Positions 56,866 through 64,000 of a DNA stretch of 64,000 bases are shown here, piece after piece; position 1 is the stretch's first letter, and each line of letters begins with the position of its first letter. Below the pieces are notes generated by a model. That model did not search any database. It saw only the letters and a program-made list of their open reading frames with translations, and was not told the DNA's origin. Where the stretch lies: positions 1 through 64,000 of the forward strand of contig JAFLBB010000012.1 of assembly GCA_017304135.1 (NCBI GenBank), written 5' to 3'. This DNA comes from Acidobacteriota bacterium. GTDB taxonomy: Bacteria; Acidobacteriota; Terriglobia; Bryobacterales; Bryobacteraceae. Both the position numbers and the translations under genes were made by a program.

Positions 56866-58272
56866 CTAGTTCTCGAAGTTGAGCCCGCGCTCGTGCGGGC
56901 TCTCGGCTACATTCACTGACGGCAGCCAGCGCGCCAGTTCGCGCTTGATCGGCGCATATTCAGGCTTCCCGGCAAGGTTCGTCCACTCCTGCCCATCGGC
57001 GGCGTGGTCGTACAACTCCTCCGTGCCGTCCTCATAGTGGATGTAGCGCCAGCGCTCGCTGCGCACGGCGTGGTTGTTCCGGAAATAAGTGGTCACCACC
57101 GGGCGTTCCCATGCTGCGGAAGGATCGCGCAGCAGCGGACGCAGGCTCACGCCCTCCAGTTCCGGCCGCGGCGGCAAGCCCGCCAGATCGCACAACGTCG
57201 GGTAGACATCAATCAGGCTCACCGGCCGCGAGCAACGGCCGCCCGGCTTCGTCACGCCCGGCGCGGACATCATGAGCACGTTGTGCGTCGCCTCTTCCCA
57301 CAGCGTGAACTTGCGCCAGTGCAGCTTCTCGCCAAGGTGCCAGCCGTGGTCGCTCCACAGCACCACGATGGTGTTCTGTGCATGGGCGCTCGCGTCAAGC
57401 GCATCGAGCAACTTGCCCACCTGCTCATCGGCAAAGCGGATGCAAGCCAGGTACGCTTGCACGGCATCGCGATACTTGCCGTTCTTAACGACCGAGGCAT
57501 GGTCCTTGGTTGGGTTGGCCCATTTCTTGCCGGTCGGCGGGACGTCGTCGAGGTCGTCATCCTTCACCCGCGGCATGCGCAATTCACTCTTCACGAACTG
57601 ATCGAAATAGCGCGGCGGCACATACCACGGCAGGTGCGGGCGATAGATGCCACAGGCAAGAAAGAACGGCTTCGTGCGCGGCTTCTTCAACTCGCCCGAA
57701 GCCCAGGCCACCACCTGCGCATCACCCATCTCCTCGTCCTTCACGTCTACGGGACCCCAGTCAAAGTTCCCTGAACCCTTGATACCGTTGGCCGGAGTGA
57801 CCGCCGGGCGCTTGTCGTCGGGCTTGTTCTGCTTCTGGCTCGGGAAGTAGTGGTCCCAGCTTGCTTCGTCCGGATAGGCCGTGTGGTAAATCTTGCCGCC
57901 GCCCATCACCTCGTAGCCGTGCGTGCGGAAGTGCTGCGTCACGGTCATCGCCTTGGCGATCACCGGCGACTTGCGCATCGGTTGGCTGTTGTCGTAAACG
58001 CCGGTGGTCGACGGACGCAGCCCGGTCATAATGCTCGCCCGCGAGGGGTTGCACAGCGGCGCATTGCAGTGGGAATTCGTGAACAGGACACCACGCGCCG
58101 CCAGGCGATCGAGGTTCGGAGTCTTCGCGTCGGGATGTCCGCCCAGACACCCGATCCAGTCGTTCAAGTCATCGATGGAGATGAACAGCACGTTCTTCTT
58201 CGCGGCCCTGGGCGCCTGCCCCAGCAACGGCGCGGCGGTGAGAGCGGAGAGGAAATGGCGGCGGTGGATCAT
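56866..58272 (-). CDS. Secreted sulfatase, iduronate-2-sulfatase-like
   Basis: 468 residues with signal MIHRRHFLSALTAAPLLGQ. KNVLFISIDDLNDWIGCLGG is the iduronate-sulfatase type of metal site, with the Cys-Asn-Pro-Ser-Arg formylglycine motif (LCNPSRASIMTG), GGGKIYHTAYPDEASWDHYFP, CGIYRPHLPWYVP and LWSDHGWHLGEK. It removes 2-sulfate-type esters from uronic acid or other sugar residues. It is convergent with the other sulfatase (stops 3 bases apart). Confidence 0.93.
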   Translation of the reverse strand: MIHRRHFLSALTAAPLLGQAPRAAKKNVLFISIDDLNDWIGCLGGHPDAKTPNLDRLAARGVLFTNSHCNAPLCNPSRASIMTGLRPSTTGVYDNSQPMRKSPVIAKAMTVTQHFRTHGYEVMGGGKIYHTAYPDEASWDHYFPSQKQNKPDDKRPAVTPANGIKGSGNFDWGPVDVKDEEMGDAQVVAWASGELKKPRTKPFFLACGIYRPHLPWYVPPRYFDQFVKSELRMPRVKDDDLDDVPPTGKKWANPTKDHASVVKNGKYRDAVQAYLACIRFADEQVGKLLDALDASAHAQNTIVVLWSDHGWHLGEKLHWRKFTLWEEATHNVLMMSAPGVTKPGGRCSRPVSLIDVYPTLCDLAGLPPRPELEGVSLRPLLRDPSAAWERPVVTTYFRNNHAVRSERWRYIHYEDGTEELYDHAADGQEWTNLAGKPEYAPIKRELARWLPSVNVAESPHERGLNFEN

Positions 58273-58287
58273 GACCGCCCCAGTGTA

Positions 58288-60126
58288 TCAACGCGCGAAC
58301 ACTTTTACGGGTGGAGCGGCCGAGCCGGAGACCGTCAGCACAAGGTCCTGCTCGCCCGATGCAATGCCCGGCGGGACCACGAGGTTCACCTGGTAAACTC
58401 CAGCCAGCTCAGGCGCAAGTCCCGCGAAACGTACCAGACAGCTCCGGCCCCCAATGGTGATCACCGGGAATGTGCGGGTTTGCGCCAGAGGCGCCGCCGG
58501 AGTGCCGCTTCCCGTGGCCGGCTGGTTGTCCACCGGCCCCAATCCTGTCGCATACAGATAGACGTTTTCGCCCGGTAGCAGCGGATTGGCGGCGGTCACC
58601 AGCGTGTTGGTATCGGCCCGCACGAGGACGCCGCGCACACCATCGCTGGTAAAGACGCCCGGTTGCGTCGTGAACACCGGAACATCCACCGGCGCGCTTG
58701 AGGCGGTGCCGCGTCTCACGGCGACGCGCGCGCTCGTCAGCCCGGCCAGTTCAAAGGGAGCCTGAAAGTTCACCTGCTCCAGTCCGTTCACGTTGGCCAC
58801 CGCATACAGCGGCGCGGGCGTGTCGTTCACCAGCACCGAGATCTCTTCCAGCGTCGTCGGTAGTGGCAGTGAAGTCGCTTGCCGGATGCCCGCCGCTGGC
58901 TTGGCTCCACTCACAAACGCCGTCGCCGCTGACCCCGGCGTCAATCCAGCCACATAGCTTGCTCCATTCACCACGCTCGATGAGGTGAGCCTCGGCGGTC
59001 CCGTCACCTCGATCCGCGAAATCGATCCCGTGCGCAGGTTGGCCACGTACACCTCGCCCGCGCGGTCCTGCCCGAAGGTGGAGATGAGGAAACTCGCCGG
59101 GCGCATCAACAGGCGGTTCACCCACAAGCCGTTTTCCTGGCCCAGCGTCCAGATGCGGCCGGAAGCGTAGTCGCCGTAAATATAGAGGCCGCGCAAGGAA
59201 GGCGACATCGATCCGCGATATACATAGCCGCCAGTGATGGAGACGTCTCCGTTCTCGCGCGTGTATTCGTGGATGGGGCGAACGCCTGTCGGAGTGCATC
59301 CCGCGCGCAGGCATTGCAGGCCCTCCATCACATTCCAGCCATAGCTCTCCCCGCCTTGGCTCGCGGCCGGCTGCACGTTCACTTCTTCGGCCCGGTTCTG
59401 GCCAACGTCGGCGATCCACATGTCTCCCGTGGCTTTGTCGAATGAGAAGCGCCAGGGATTGCGCACGCCCGTGGCCCAGATCTCGCGGCGGTGCGGCAGG
59501 TCGTTCACGAAGGGGTTCGTTGCCGGGATGCGATAGGCCGATAAGTCAGACTCGACGTCGAGCCGCAGCATCTTGCCGAGCAGCGACTGCGGATTCTGCG
59601 CGTTGCCCTGCGGATCGTTGGCGCTCCCGCCGTCGCCCATGCCCACGTACAGGTAGCCGTCAGGGCCAAACTGCAGTTGCCCTCCGTTGTGATTGGAAAA
59701 CGGCTGGGCAATGGTGAGCAACACCTGTTCGGAAGACGCCTCCGCCGTGTCGGCTCCCGCGCCGCTCATGCGGAAGCGCGAAATGGTGGTGGCGCCGGAG
59801 CGGTTCGTGTAATTCAGATAAAAATACTGTTTATTCTGAAATCCGGGCGGAAAGGCCAGCCCCAGCAGCCCGCGCTCATCTCCCCCGCCTCCGAGCACCG
59901 TCACCCGGTCGCGGATATCGAGCACCGGGATGTTCACCACGGCCCCATCGCGCATCACGCGCACCGTGCCCGCCTGCTCGACGATGAACAGACGGTTCGT
60001 GCCATCATCGGGCTGTTGGATGTCCACCGGGCGCGCAAACCCCGCGGCGATCTCCACCAACCGTGGCTCCTGACCAAAGGCCAATGCCCCGAAGATCAAT
60101 GCGCACATCCACTTCATCCTGCCCAT
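58288..60126 (-). CDS. PQQ-type soluble sugar dehydrogenase with Solibacter-type C-terminal domain
   Basis: 612 residues from the ATG at 60126, which has AGGAGA just upstream; an ATG at 60141 would add five. Signal to residue 18 or so. Residues 25-375 form the six-bladed soluble aldose/glucose dehydrogenase-like propeller (PVDIQQPDDGTNRLFIVEQAG, GDERGLLGLAFPPGF, GDGGSANDPQGNAQNP, TGVRNPWRFSFD). Residues 385-612 are the TIGR03437-like domain (VVNGASYVAGLTPGSAATAF, EQVNFQAPFELAG, VYLYATGLGPVDNQP, GVYQVNLVVPPGI), known mainly from Solibacter. The second part is probably a surface or binding module. Confidence 0.9.
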   Translation of the reverse strand: MGRMKWMCALIFGALAFGQEPRLVEIAAGFARPVDIQQPDDGTNRLFIVEQAGTVRVMRDGAVVNIPVLDIRDRVTVLGGGGDERGLLGLAFPPGFQNKQYFYLNYTNRSGATTISRFRMSGAGADTAEASSEQVLLTIAQPFSNHNGGQLQFGPDGYLYVGMGDGGSANDPQGNAQNPQSLLGKMLRLDVESDLSAYRIPATNPFVNDLPHRREIWATGVRNPWRFSFDKATGDMWIADVGQNRAEEVNVQPAASQGGESYGWNVMEGLQCLRAGCTPTGVRPIHEYTRENGDVSITGGYVYRGSMSPSLRGLYIYGDYASGRIWTLGQENGLWVNRLLMRPASFLISTFGQDRAGEVYVANLRTGSISRIEVTGPPRLTSSSVVNGASYVAGLTPGSAATAFVSGAKPAAGIRQATSLPLPTTLEEISVLVNDTPAPLYAVANVNGLEQVNFQAPFELAGLTSARVAVRRGTASSAPVDVPVFTTQPGVFTSDGVRGVLVRADTNTLVTAANPLLPGENVYLYATGLGPVDNQPATGSGTPAAPLAQTRTFPVITIGGRSCLVRFAGLAPELAGVYQVNLVVPPGIASGEQDLVLTVSGSAAPPVKVFAR

Positions 60127-60187
60127 GTCTCTCCTGCCCATATTTCAGGATAGATGGCCCCGGCTGTGATAAGTTACACAATTCGCC

Positions 60188-62155
60188 ATGACCCGCCGCT
60201 GTTTGCTTGCTCTTCTCCTGGCTTTCTCCGCCACCGGCCAAAGCGTGCGCCCCGTGCCCCCGCCCGGCTTGGAAATCAGCCCCGCTGACCGCAAGTCGCT
60301 CGAAGCGTCTCTGCTGCGCCTGAAGGAAAAAATCGCCCGCCTGTCCCCTTCACCCCTGGTCGCCGACGTGAAGATCTTTCACGACGCGGCCTACTACGCG
60401 CTTGCCTATAACGGCTTCCTCAAGGAGGAAGAGGTGTTCAAGGCTCGCGAGTTGCTCGCACAGGGCGAACAGCGCGCCGATGCACTGGCCAAGGGCGATG
60501 CGCCGTGGACGCGGCAAACCGGGCTGGTCGTGCGCGGCTATCACTCGAAGATCGACGACAGCGTGCAGCCCTACGGGCTGGTCATACCCCCCAACTGGTC
60601 GCCCAATGTGCCGCACAAGTGGCGGCTCGATGCCTGGTTCCATGGCCGCTCGGAAACTCTCACCGAGGTGAACTTCCTCTGGGAACGCCAGCGCAACGCC
60701 GGCCAGTTTACCCCTGCGGACACCATCGTGATCCATCTCTATGGCCGCTACTGCAATGCCAATAAGTTCGCCGGCGAGGTGGACCTGCTGGAGGCCATCG
60801 CCGACGTCAGCAAGAAGTACCGCATCGATGCCAACCGCATCGCCGTGCGCGGCTTCTCCATGGGCGGCGCGGCCACCTGGCACATCGCCGCCCACCATGC
60901 CGGGCGCTGGGCCGCCGCTGCCCCCGGCGCGGGCTTCGCCGAAACGGCTGAGTACACGGGCGTGATGCGCGCATCCGGCCCCAAGCCGCCGTGGTACGAA
61001 CAGCGCCTCTGGCGGCTCTATGACGCGCCAGGCTATGCGGCCAACTTCTTTAACCTCCCGCTAGTGGCCTATTCGGGCGAACTCGACAAACAGAAGCAGG
61101 CGGCCGACCTCATGGCTTCTTACCTCGAAAAGGAAGGCATCCGGCTTACGCACATCATTGGTCCCAAGACCGAGCACCGCTATCATCCCGACGCGATTCC
61201 CGAGATCAACCGGCGCATCGATTCGATCCTGGCCAAGGGCCGCGAGGAGTATCCGGCCTCGCTGCGCTTTGCCACCTTCACGCTCCGCTACAATCGCATG
61301 AAGTGGCTCATCGTCGATGCGCTCGACAGGCACTGGGAACAAGGCCGTGTCGAGGCCTCCGTGAGCGGTGCACACAGCCTCACGCTCAAGACCACCAACA
61401 TCGCCGCGCTCACGCTCGCGTTTCCCGCCGGCAGGAGTTTGATCGAGCCTGGGGAAGCGCGCATCGTGATCGACGGCCAATCGGTGACGCTCCCCGGACC
61501 CGCGTCAGATCTCTCCTGGCGGCCCTCGCTCATCAAGACCTCCGGCAAGTGGGGCGCGGGCGTGCTTGCTCCTGCTGAACTGCGCAAACGCCACGGCTTG
61601 CAAGGGCCGGTTGATGACGCCTTCATGAGCCGCTTCGTGATGGTGACGCCCACGGGGACGAGCACGAACACGGCGCTCGCCAGTTGGGCCGAGGCCGAAC
61701 GCAAGCGGGCAATGAAGGAATGGCGCGGCCAGTTCCGCGGCGAGGCAATTACGAAAACCGACTCCGAAATCACCGATGCCGACATCGCCTCGTCGAACCT
61801 GATTCTCTGGGGCGACCCGCACAATAACAAGGTGCTGGCGCGCATCGCCGACAAGCTGCCGGTGAAGTGGACGCCCGGCGCGGTGCTCGTGGGCGGCCAG
61901 TCGTTCCCCGCCGCCTCGCACGCCGCGATTCTCATCTATCCGAACCCGCTCAATCCCGCGAAGTACGTGGTGCTCAATTCAGGGATCACCTTCCGCGAGG
62001 CGCACTACCTCACCAATTCACAACAGACTCCCAAACTGCCCGACTACGCGATCGTCGACCTCACCACACCGCCCGATGCACGCTCCCCGGGCCGCATCGC
62101 GCTCGCCGGCTTCTTCGGCGAACGCTGGGAACTGCTCGCCAGTCATGGTCAATAA
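60188..62155 (+). CDS. Secreted alpha/beta-hydrolase (prolyl-oligopeptidase-like fold), paralogue 1
   Basis: 655 residues; signal MTRRCLLALLLAFSATGQS. N-terminal helical part (20-110), then a serine-hydrolase core with the nucleophile elbow GFSMGG near residue 221 and AYSGELDKQKQAAD, then a C-terminal part after about 370 (SLTLKTTNIAALTLAF, LILWGDPHNNKVLARI). The acid and His residues of the triad are likely in AYSGELD and TEHRYHPDA. Esterase or peptidase function is open. Near-duplicate of the following gene, with only 1 base between stop and the next start. Confidence 0.85.
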   Translation: MTRRCLLALLLAFSATGQSVRPVPPPGLEISPADRKSLEASLLRLKEKIARLSPSPLVADVKIFHDAAYYALAYNGFLKEEEVFKARELLAQGEQRADALAKGDAPWTRQTGLVVRGYHSKIDDSVQPYGLVIPPNWSPNVPHKWRLDAWFHGRSETLTEVNFLWERQRNAGQFTPADTIVIHLYGRYCNANKFAGEVDLLEAIADVSKKYRIDANRIAVRGFSMGGAATWHIAAHHAGRWAAAAPGAGFAETAEYTGVMRASGPKPPWYEQRLWRLYDAPGYAANFFNLPLVAYSGELDKQKQAADLMASYLEKEGIRLTHIIGPKTEHRYHPDAIPEINRRIDSILAKGREEYPASLRFATFTLRYNRMKWLIVDALDRHWEQGRVEASVSGAHSLTLKTTNIAALTLAFPAGRSLIEPGEARIVIDGQSVTLPGPASDLSWRPSLIKTSGKWGAGVLAPAELRKRHGLQGPVDDAFMSRFVMVTPTGTSTNTALASWAEAERKRAMKEWRGQFRGEAITKTDSEITDADIASSNLILWGDPHNNKVLARIADKLPVKWTPGAVLVGGQSFPAASHAAILIYPNPLNPAKYVVLNSGITFREAHYLTNSQQTPKLPDYAIVDLTTPPDARSPGRIALAGFFGERWELLASHGQ

Positions 62156-62156
62156 C

Positions 62157-64000
62157 ATGAAGCTCACCTCCGCCCTCTTCCTCATCGCTGCCGGCGCCTT
62201 CGCGCAACCTGTCCGGCCCGTGCCCGCGCCGGGCGTCGAAGTCCCCGCGGCGGATCGCAAGCAACTCGAAGCTGGCCTGTCGCGGCTCTCCGCCAAGATC
62301 GCGAAGCTCCCGCAAACGCCGCTGGTGGCCGATGTCCGCATCTTCCATGACGCCGTCCGCTACGCCCTCACCTACAACGAGTTCCTCAAGAGCGACGAGA
62401 TCTTCAAGGCCCGTGAACTCCTGTTGCAAGGCGAGCAGCGGGCCGATGCGCTGGCCTCGGGCGATGCGCCCTGGACGCGGCAGACAGGGCTTGTCGTGCG
62501 CGGCTATGAATCGAAGATCGACGGCAGCGCTCAGCCCTATGGCCTCGTGATCCCCGCCAACTGGTCGCCTGCCGTGCCGCATAAATGGCGGCTCGATGCC
62601 TGGTTCCACGGCCGTTCCGAAACGCTCACCGAAGTGAACTTCCTCTGGGAACGGCAACGCAACGCGGGCCAGTTCACACCCGCCGACGCGATCGTGATTC
62701 ATCTCTACGGACGCTTCTGCAACGCAAACAAAATGGCCGGTGAGGTGGACCTGTTCGAAGCCATCGCCGACATGAAGAAGAAGTACCGCATCGACGGCAA
62801 CCGCATTGCCGTGCGCGGCTTCTCCATGGGCGGCGCGGCCGCGTGGCACATCGCCGCGCACCATGCCGGCCGCTGGGCCGCGGCGGCTCCGGGCGCGGGC
62901 TTCTCCGAGACGGCCGAGTTCCTCAAGGTGTTCCAGAACGAGACCGTGCAGCCGGCGTGGTGGGAGCAGAAACTCTGGCGCCTGTATGACGCCACCGAGT
63001 ATGCAGCCAACCTGTTCAACCTGCCCGTAGTCGCCTACTCCGGCGAGATTGACCGCCAGAAGCAGGCCGCCGACATCATGGCTGCCTACATGGCGAAGGA
63101 AGGCCTCACCCTCACGCACCTCATCGGTCCACAAACGCCGCATCGCTATCACCCCGATTCCATTGTCGAAATCAACCGCCGCATGGATGCCATCCTGGCC
63201 CGCGGCCGCGACGAGTATCCCCGCCGCATTCGCTTCACCACCTACACGCTTCGCTACAACCGCATGAAGTGGGTTGTCGTCGACGCGCTCGACAAGCATT
63301 GGGAGAAGGCGCGCGTGGACGCCCAGGTCACCGCGGCCCACGGCGTCGAACTGACAACCGCCAATGTTGCCGCACTCTCGCTCGAGTTTGCTTCGGGGCG
63401 CGCGCTGGTGGAACCCGGCCAGACCATCATCACGATCGATGGCCAGGCCGTCACCGTTCCCGGCCCGGAGTCCGATCGCTCCTGGAATCCCCGGCTGGTG
63501 AAGCGCGCGGGTAAGTGGAGCGCCGGTGCGCCCGCTGACGAACTACGCAAGCGCCATGCCTTGCAGGGACCCATTGACGACGCCTTCTGGAACCGCTTCG
63601 TGATGGTGAAACCGACAGGGCAGGGAATGCACGCCGCCGTCGCCGCCTGGGTTGAGGCGGAGAGCAAGCATGCCCTCACGGAGTGGCGGCGGCAGTTCCG
63701 CGGCGAAGCGATTGTGAAGACCGATGCGGAGATCACCGATGCCGACATCGCCGCGTCCAACCTCGTCCTGTGGGGTGATCCGCAGAGCAACAAGGTGCTG
63801 GCGCGCCTTGCCGGTAAACTGCCGGTGAAGTGGACGCGAGATGCCGTCGTGGTGGGCGGTCAGTCCTATCCGTCGGCCACGCACGCGGCCATTCTCATTT
63901 ACCCGAATCCGCTCAACCCCAAGAAGTACGTTGTGCTGAACTCAGGCTTCACCTATCGCGAATACGATTACCTCAACAACGCGCGGCAAATCCCCAAGCT
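62157..64000 (+). CDS. Secreted alpha/beta-hydrolase, paralogue 2, cut by window end
   Basis: At least 614 residues; the 3' end is missing. The ATG at 62157 gives MKLTSALFLIAAGAFAQ, a clear signal peptide; an in-frame ATG at 62145 is possible. It aligns with the preceding protein along its whole length, including GFSMGGAA and AYSGEIDRQKQAAD, clearly a tandem duplication. Most differences lie in residues 245-275 and after 400. Confidence 0.87.
   Translation, partial: MKLTSALFLIAAGAFAQPVRPVPAPGVEVPAADRKQLEAGLSRLSAKIAKLPQTPLVADVRIFHDAVRYALTYNEFLKSDEIFKARELLLQGEQRADALASGDAPWTRQTGLVVRGYESKIDGSAQPYGLVIPANWSPAVPHKWRLDAWFHGRSETLTEVNFLWERQRNAGQFTPADAIVIHLYGRFCNANKMAGEVDLFEAIADMKKKYRIDGNRIAVRGFSMGGAAAWHIAAHHAGRWAAAAPGAGFSETAEFLKVFQNETVQPAWWEQKLWRLYDATEYAANLFNLPVVAYSGEIDRQKQAADIMAAYMAKEGLTLTHLIGPQTPHRYHPDSIVEINRRMDAILARGRDEYPRRIRFTTYTLRYNRMKWVVVDALDKHWEKARVDAQVTAAHGVELTTANVAALSLEFASGRALVEPGQTIITIDGQAVTVPGPESDRSWNPRLVKRAGKWSAGAPADELRKRHALQGPIDDAFWNRFVMVKPTGQGMHAAVAAWVEAESKHALTEWRRQFRGEAIVKTDAEITDADIAASNLVLWGDPQSNKVLARLAGKLPVKWTRDAVVVGGQSYPSATHAAILIYPNPLNPKKYVVLNSGFTYREYDYLNNARQIPK

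Overview
The window is a stretch of GC-rich bacterial chromosome. The best taxonomic signal is acidobacterial, close to the Solibacter/Bryobacter group (Bryobacterales). A PQQ-type sugar dehydrogenase ends in the C-terminal domain known from Solibacter (TIGR03437-like). There are two Oar/Cna-B-type TonB-dependent receptors of about 1,100 residues. Several secreted sulfatases, a DUF1080 protein, a Tat-exported Gfo/Idh/MocA oxidoreductase and a PEP-CTERM protein complete the picture. This assignment is inference from gene content. I see no insertion sequence, phage gene, CRISPR array or tRNA. One structural RNA is clear: RNase P RNA (rnpB) at about 33711-34132.

Layout. 1-1070: Gfo/Idh/MocA oxidoreductase, cut by the window edge. 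1198-7450 (minus strand): an operon-like run of APC permease, glutamine-synthetase-like ligase, SDR, aldehyde dehydrogenase and class I glutamine amidotransferase, ending in a hemerythrin protein. I read it as a gamma-glutamylation route for a small amino alcohol, most likely ethanolamine. 7518-10931: TonB-dependent receptor. 11164-17901: MaeB-type malic enzyme, TauE/SafE permease, a pair of half-size chromate transporters, a membrane-fusion protein and class I fumarase. 17919-20854: a UPF0175/DUF3368 toxin-antitoxin pair, DUF4375 and YjbR-like proteins, a VOC protein with a histone-H1-like tail, and an FkbM methyltransferase. 20892-29618: a guanidine/urea nitrogen cluster. A sodium:solute symporter diverges from two DUF1989 proteins (carboxyguanidine deiminase type), a biotin-dependent guanidine/urea carboxylase and allophanate hydrolase. 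A small ORF with its start codon inside a hairpin sits upstream.

29625-36306: MarC protein, a large OmpA/PKD/Ig-like envelope protein, rnpB, a PEP-CTERM protein, a small protein with a hairpin leader and an exported RraA-family protein. 36400-43963: secreted beta-propeller, DUF1080 and unknown proteins, a sulfatase with a small partner, and a PQQ dehydrogenase followed by a five-haem cytochrome. 44045-48822: a ToxR-like membrane-anchored regulator diverging from the second TonB receptor, with a perfect 22-bp palindrome between them. 48839-53405: TPR protein, QueG and a radical SAM enzyme of the tetraether/membrane-spanning-lipid synthase type. 53547-64000: small secreted protein, NAD(P)-binding protein, Sm-like small protein, two more sulfatases, a PQQ sugar dehydrogenase and two tandem paralogous alpha/beta hydrolases, the second cut by the window end.

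Together the genes suggest a heterotroph that breaks down sulfated polysaccharides outside the cytoplasm, oxidises sugars or alcohols in the periplasm with quinoproteins, and takes nitrogen from small amines and guanidine or urea. The most interesting items are the candidate ethanolamine-glutamylation operon, the candidate membrane-spanning lipid synthase, the structured leader before the guanidine genes and the palindromic operator before the second TonB receptor.
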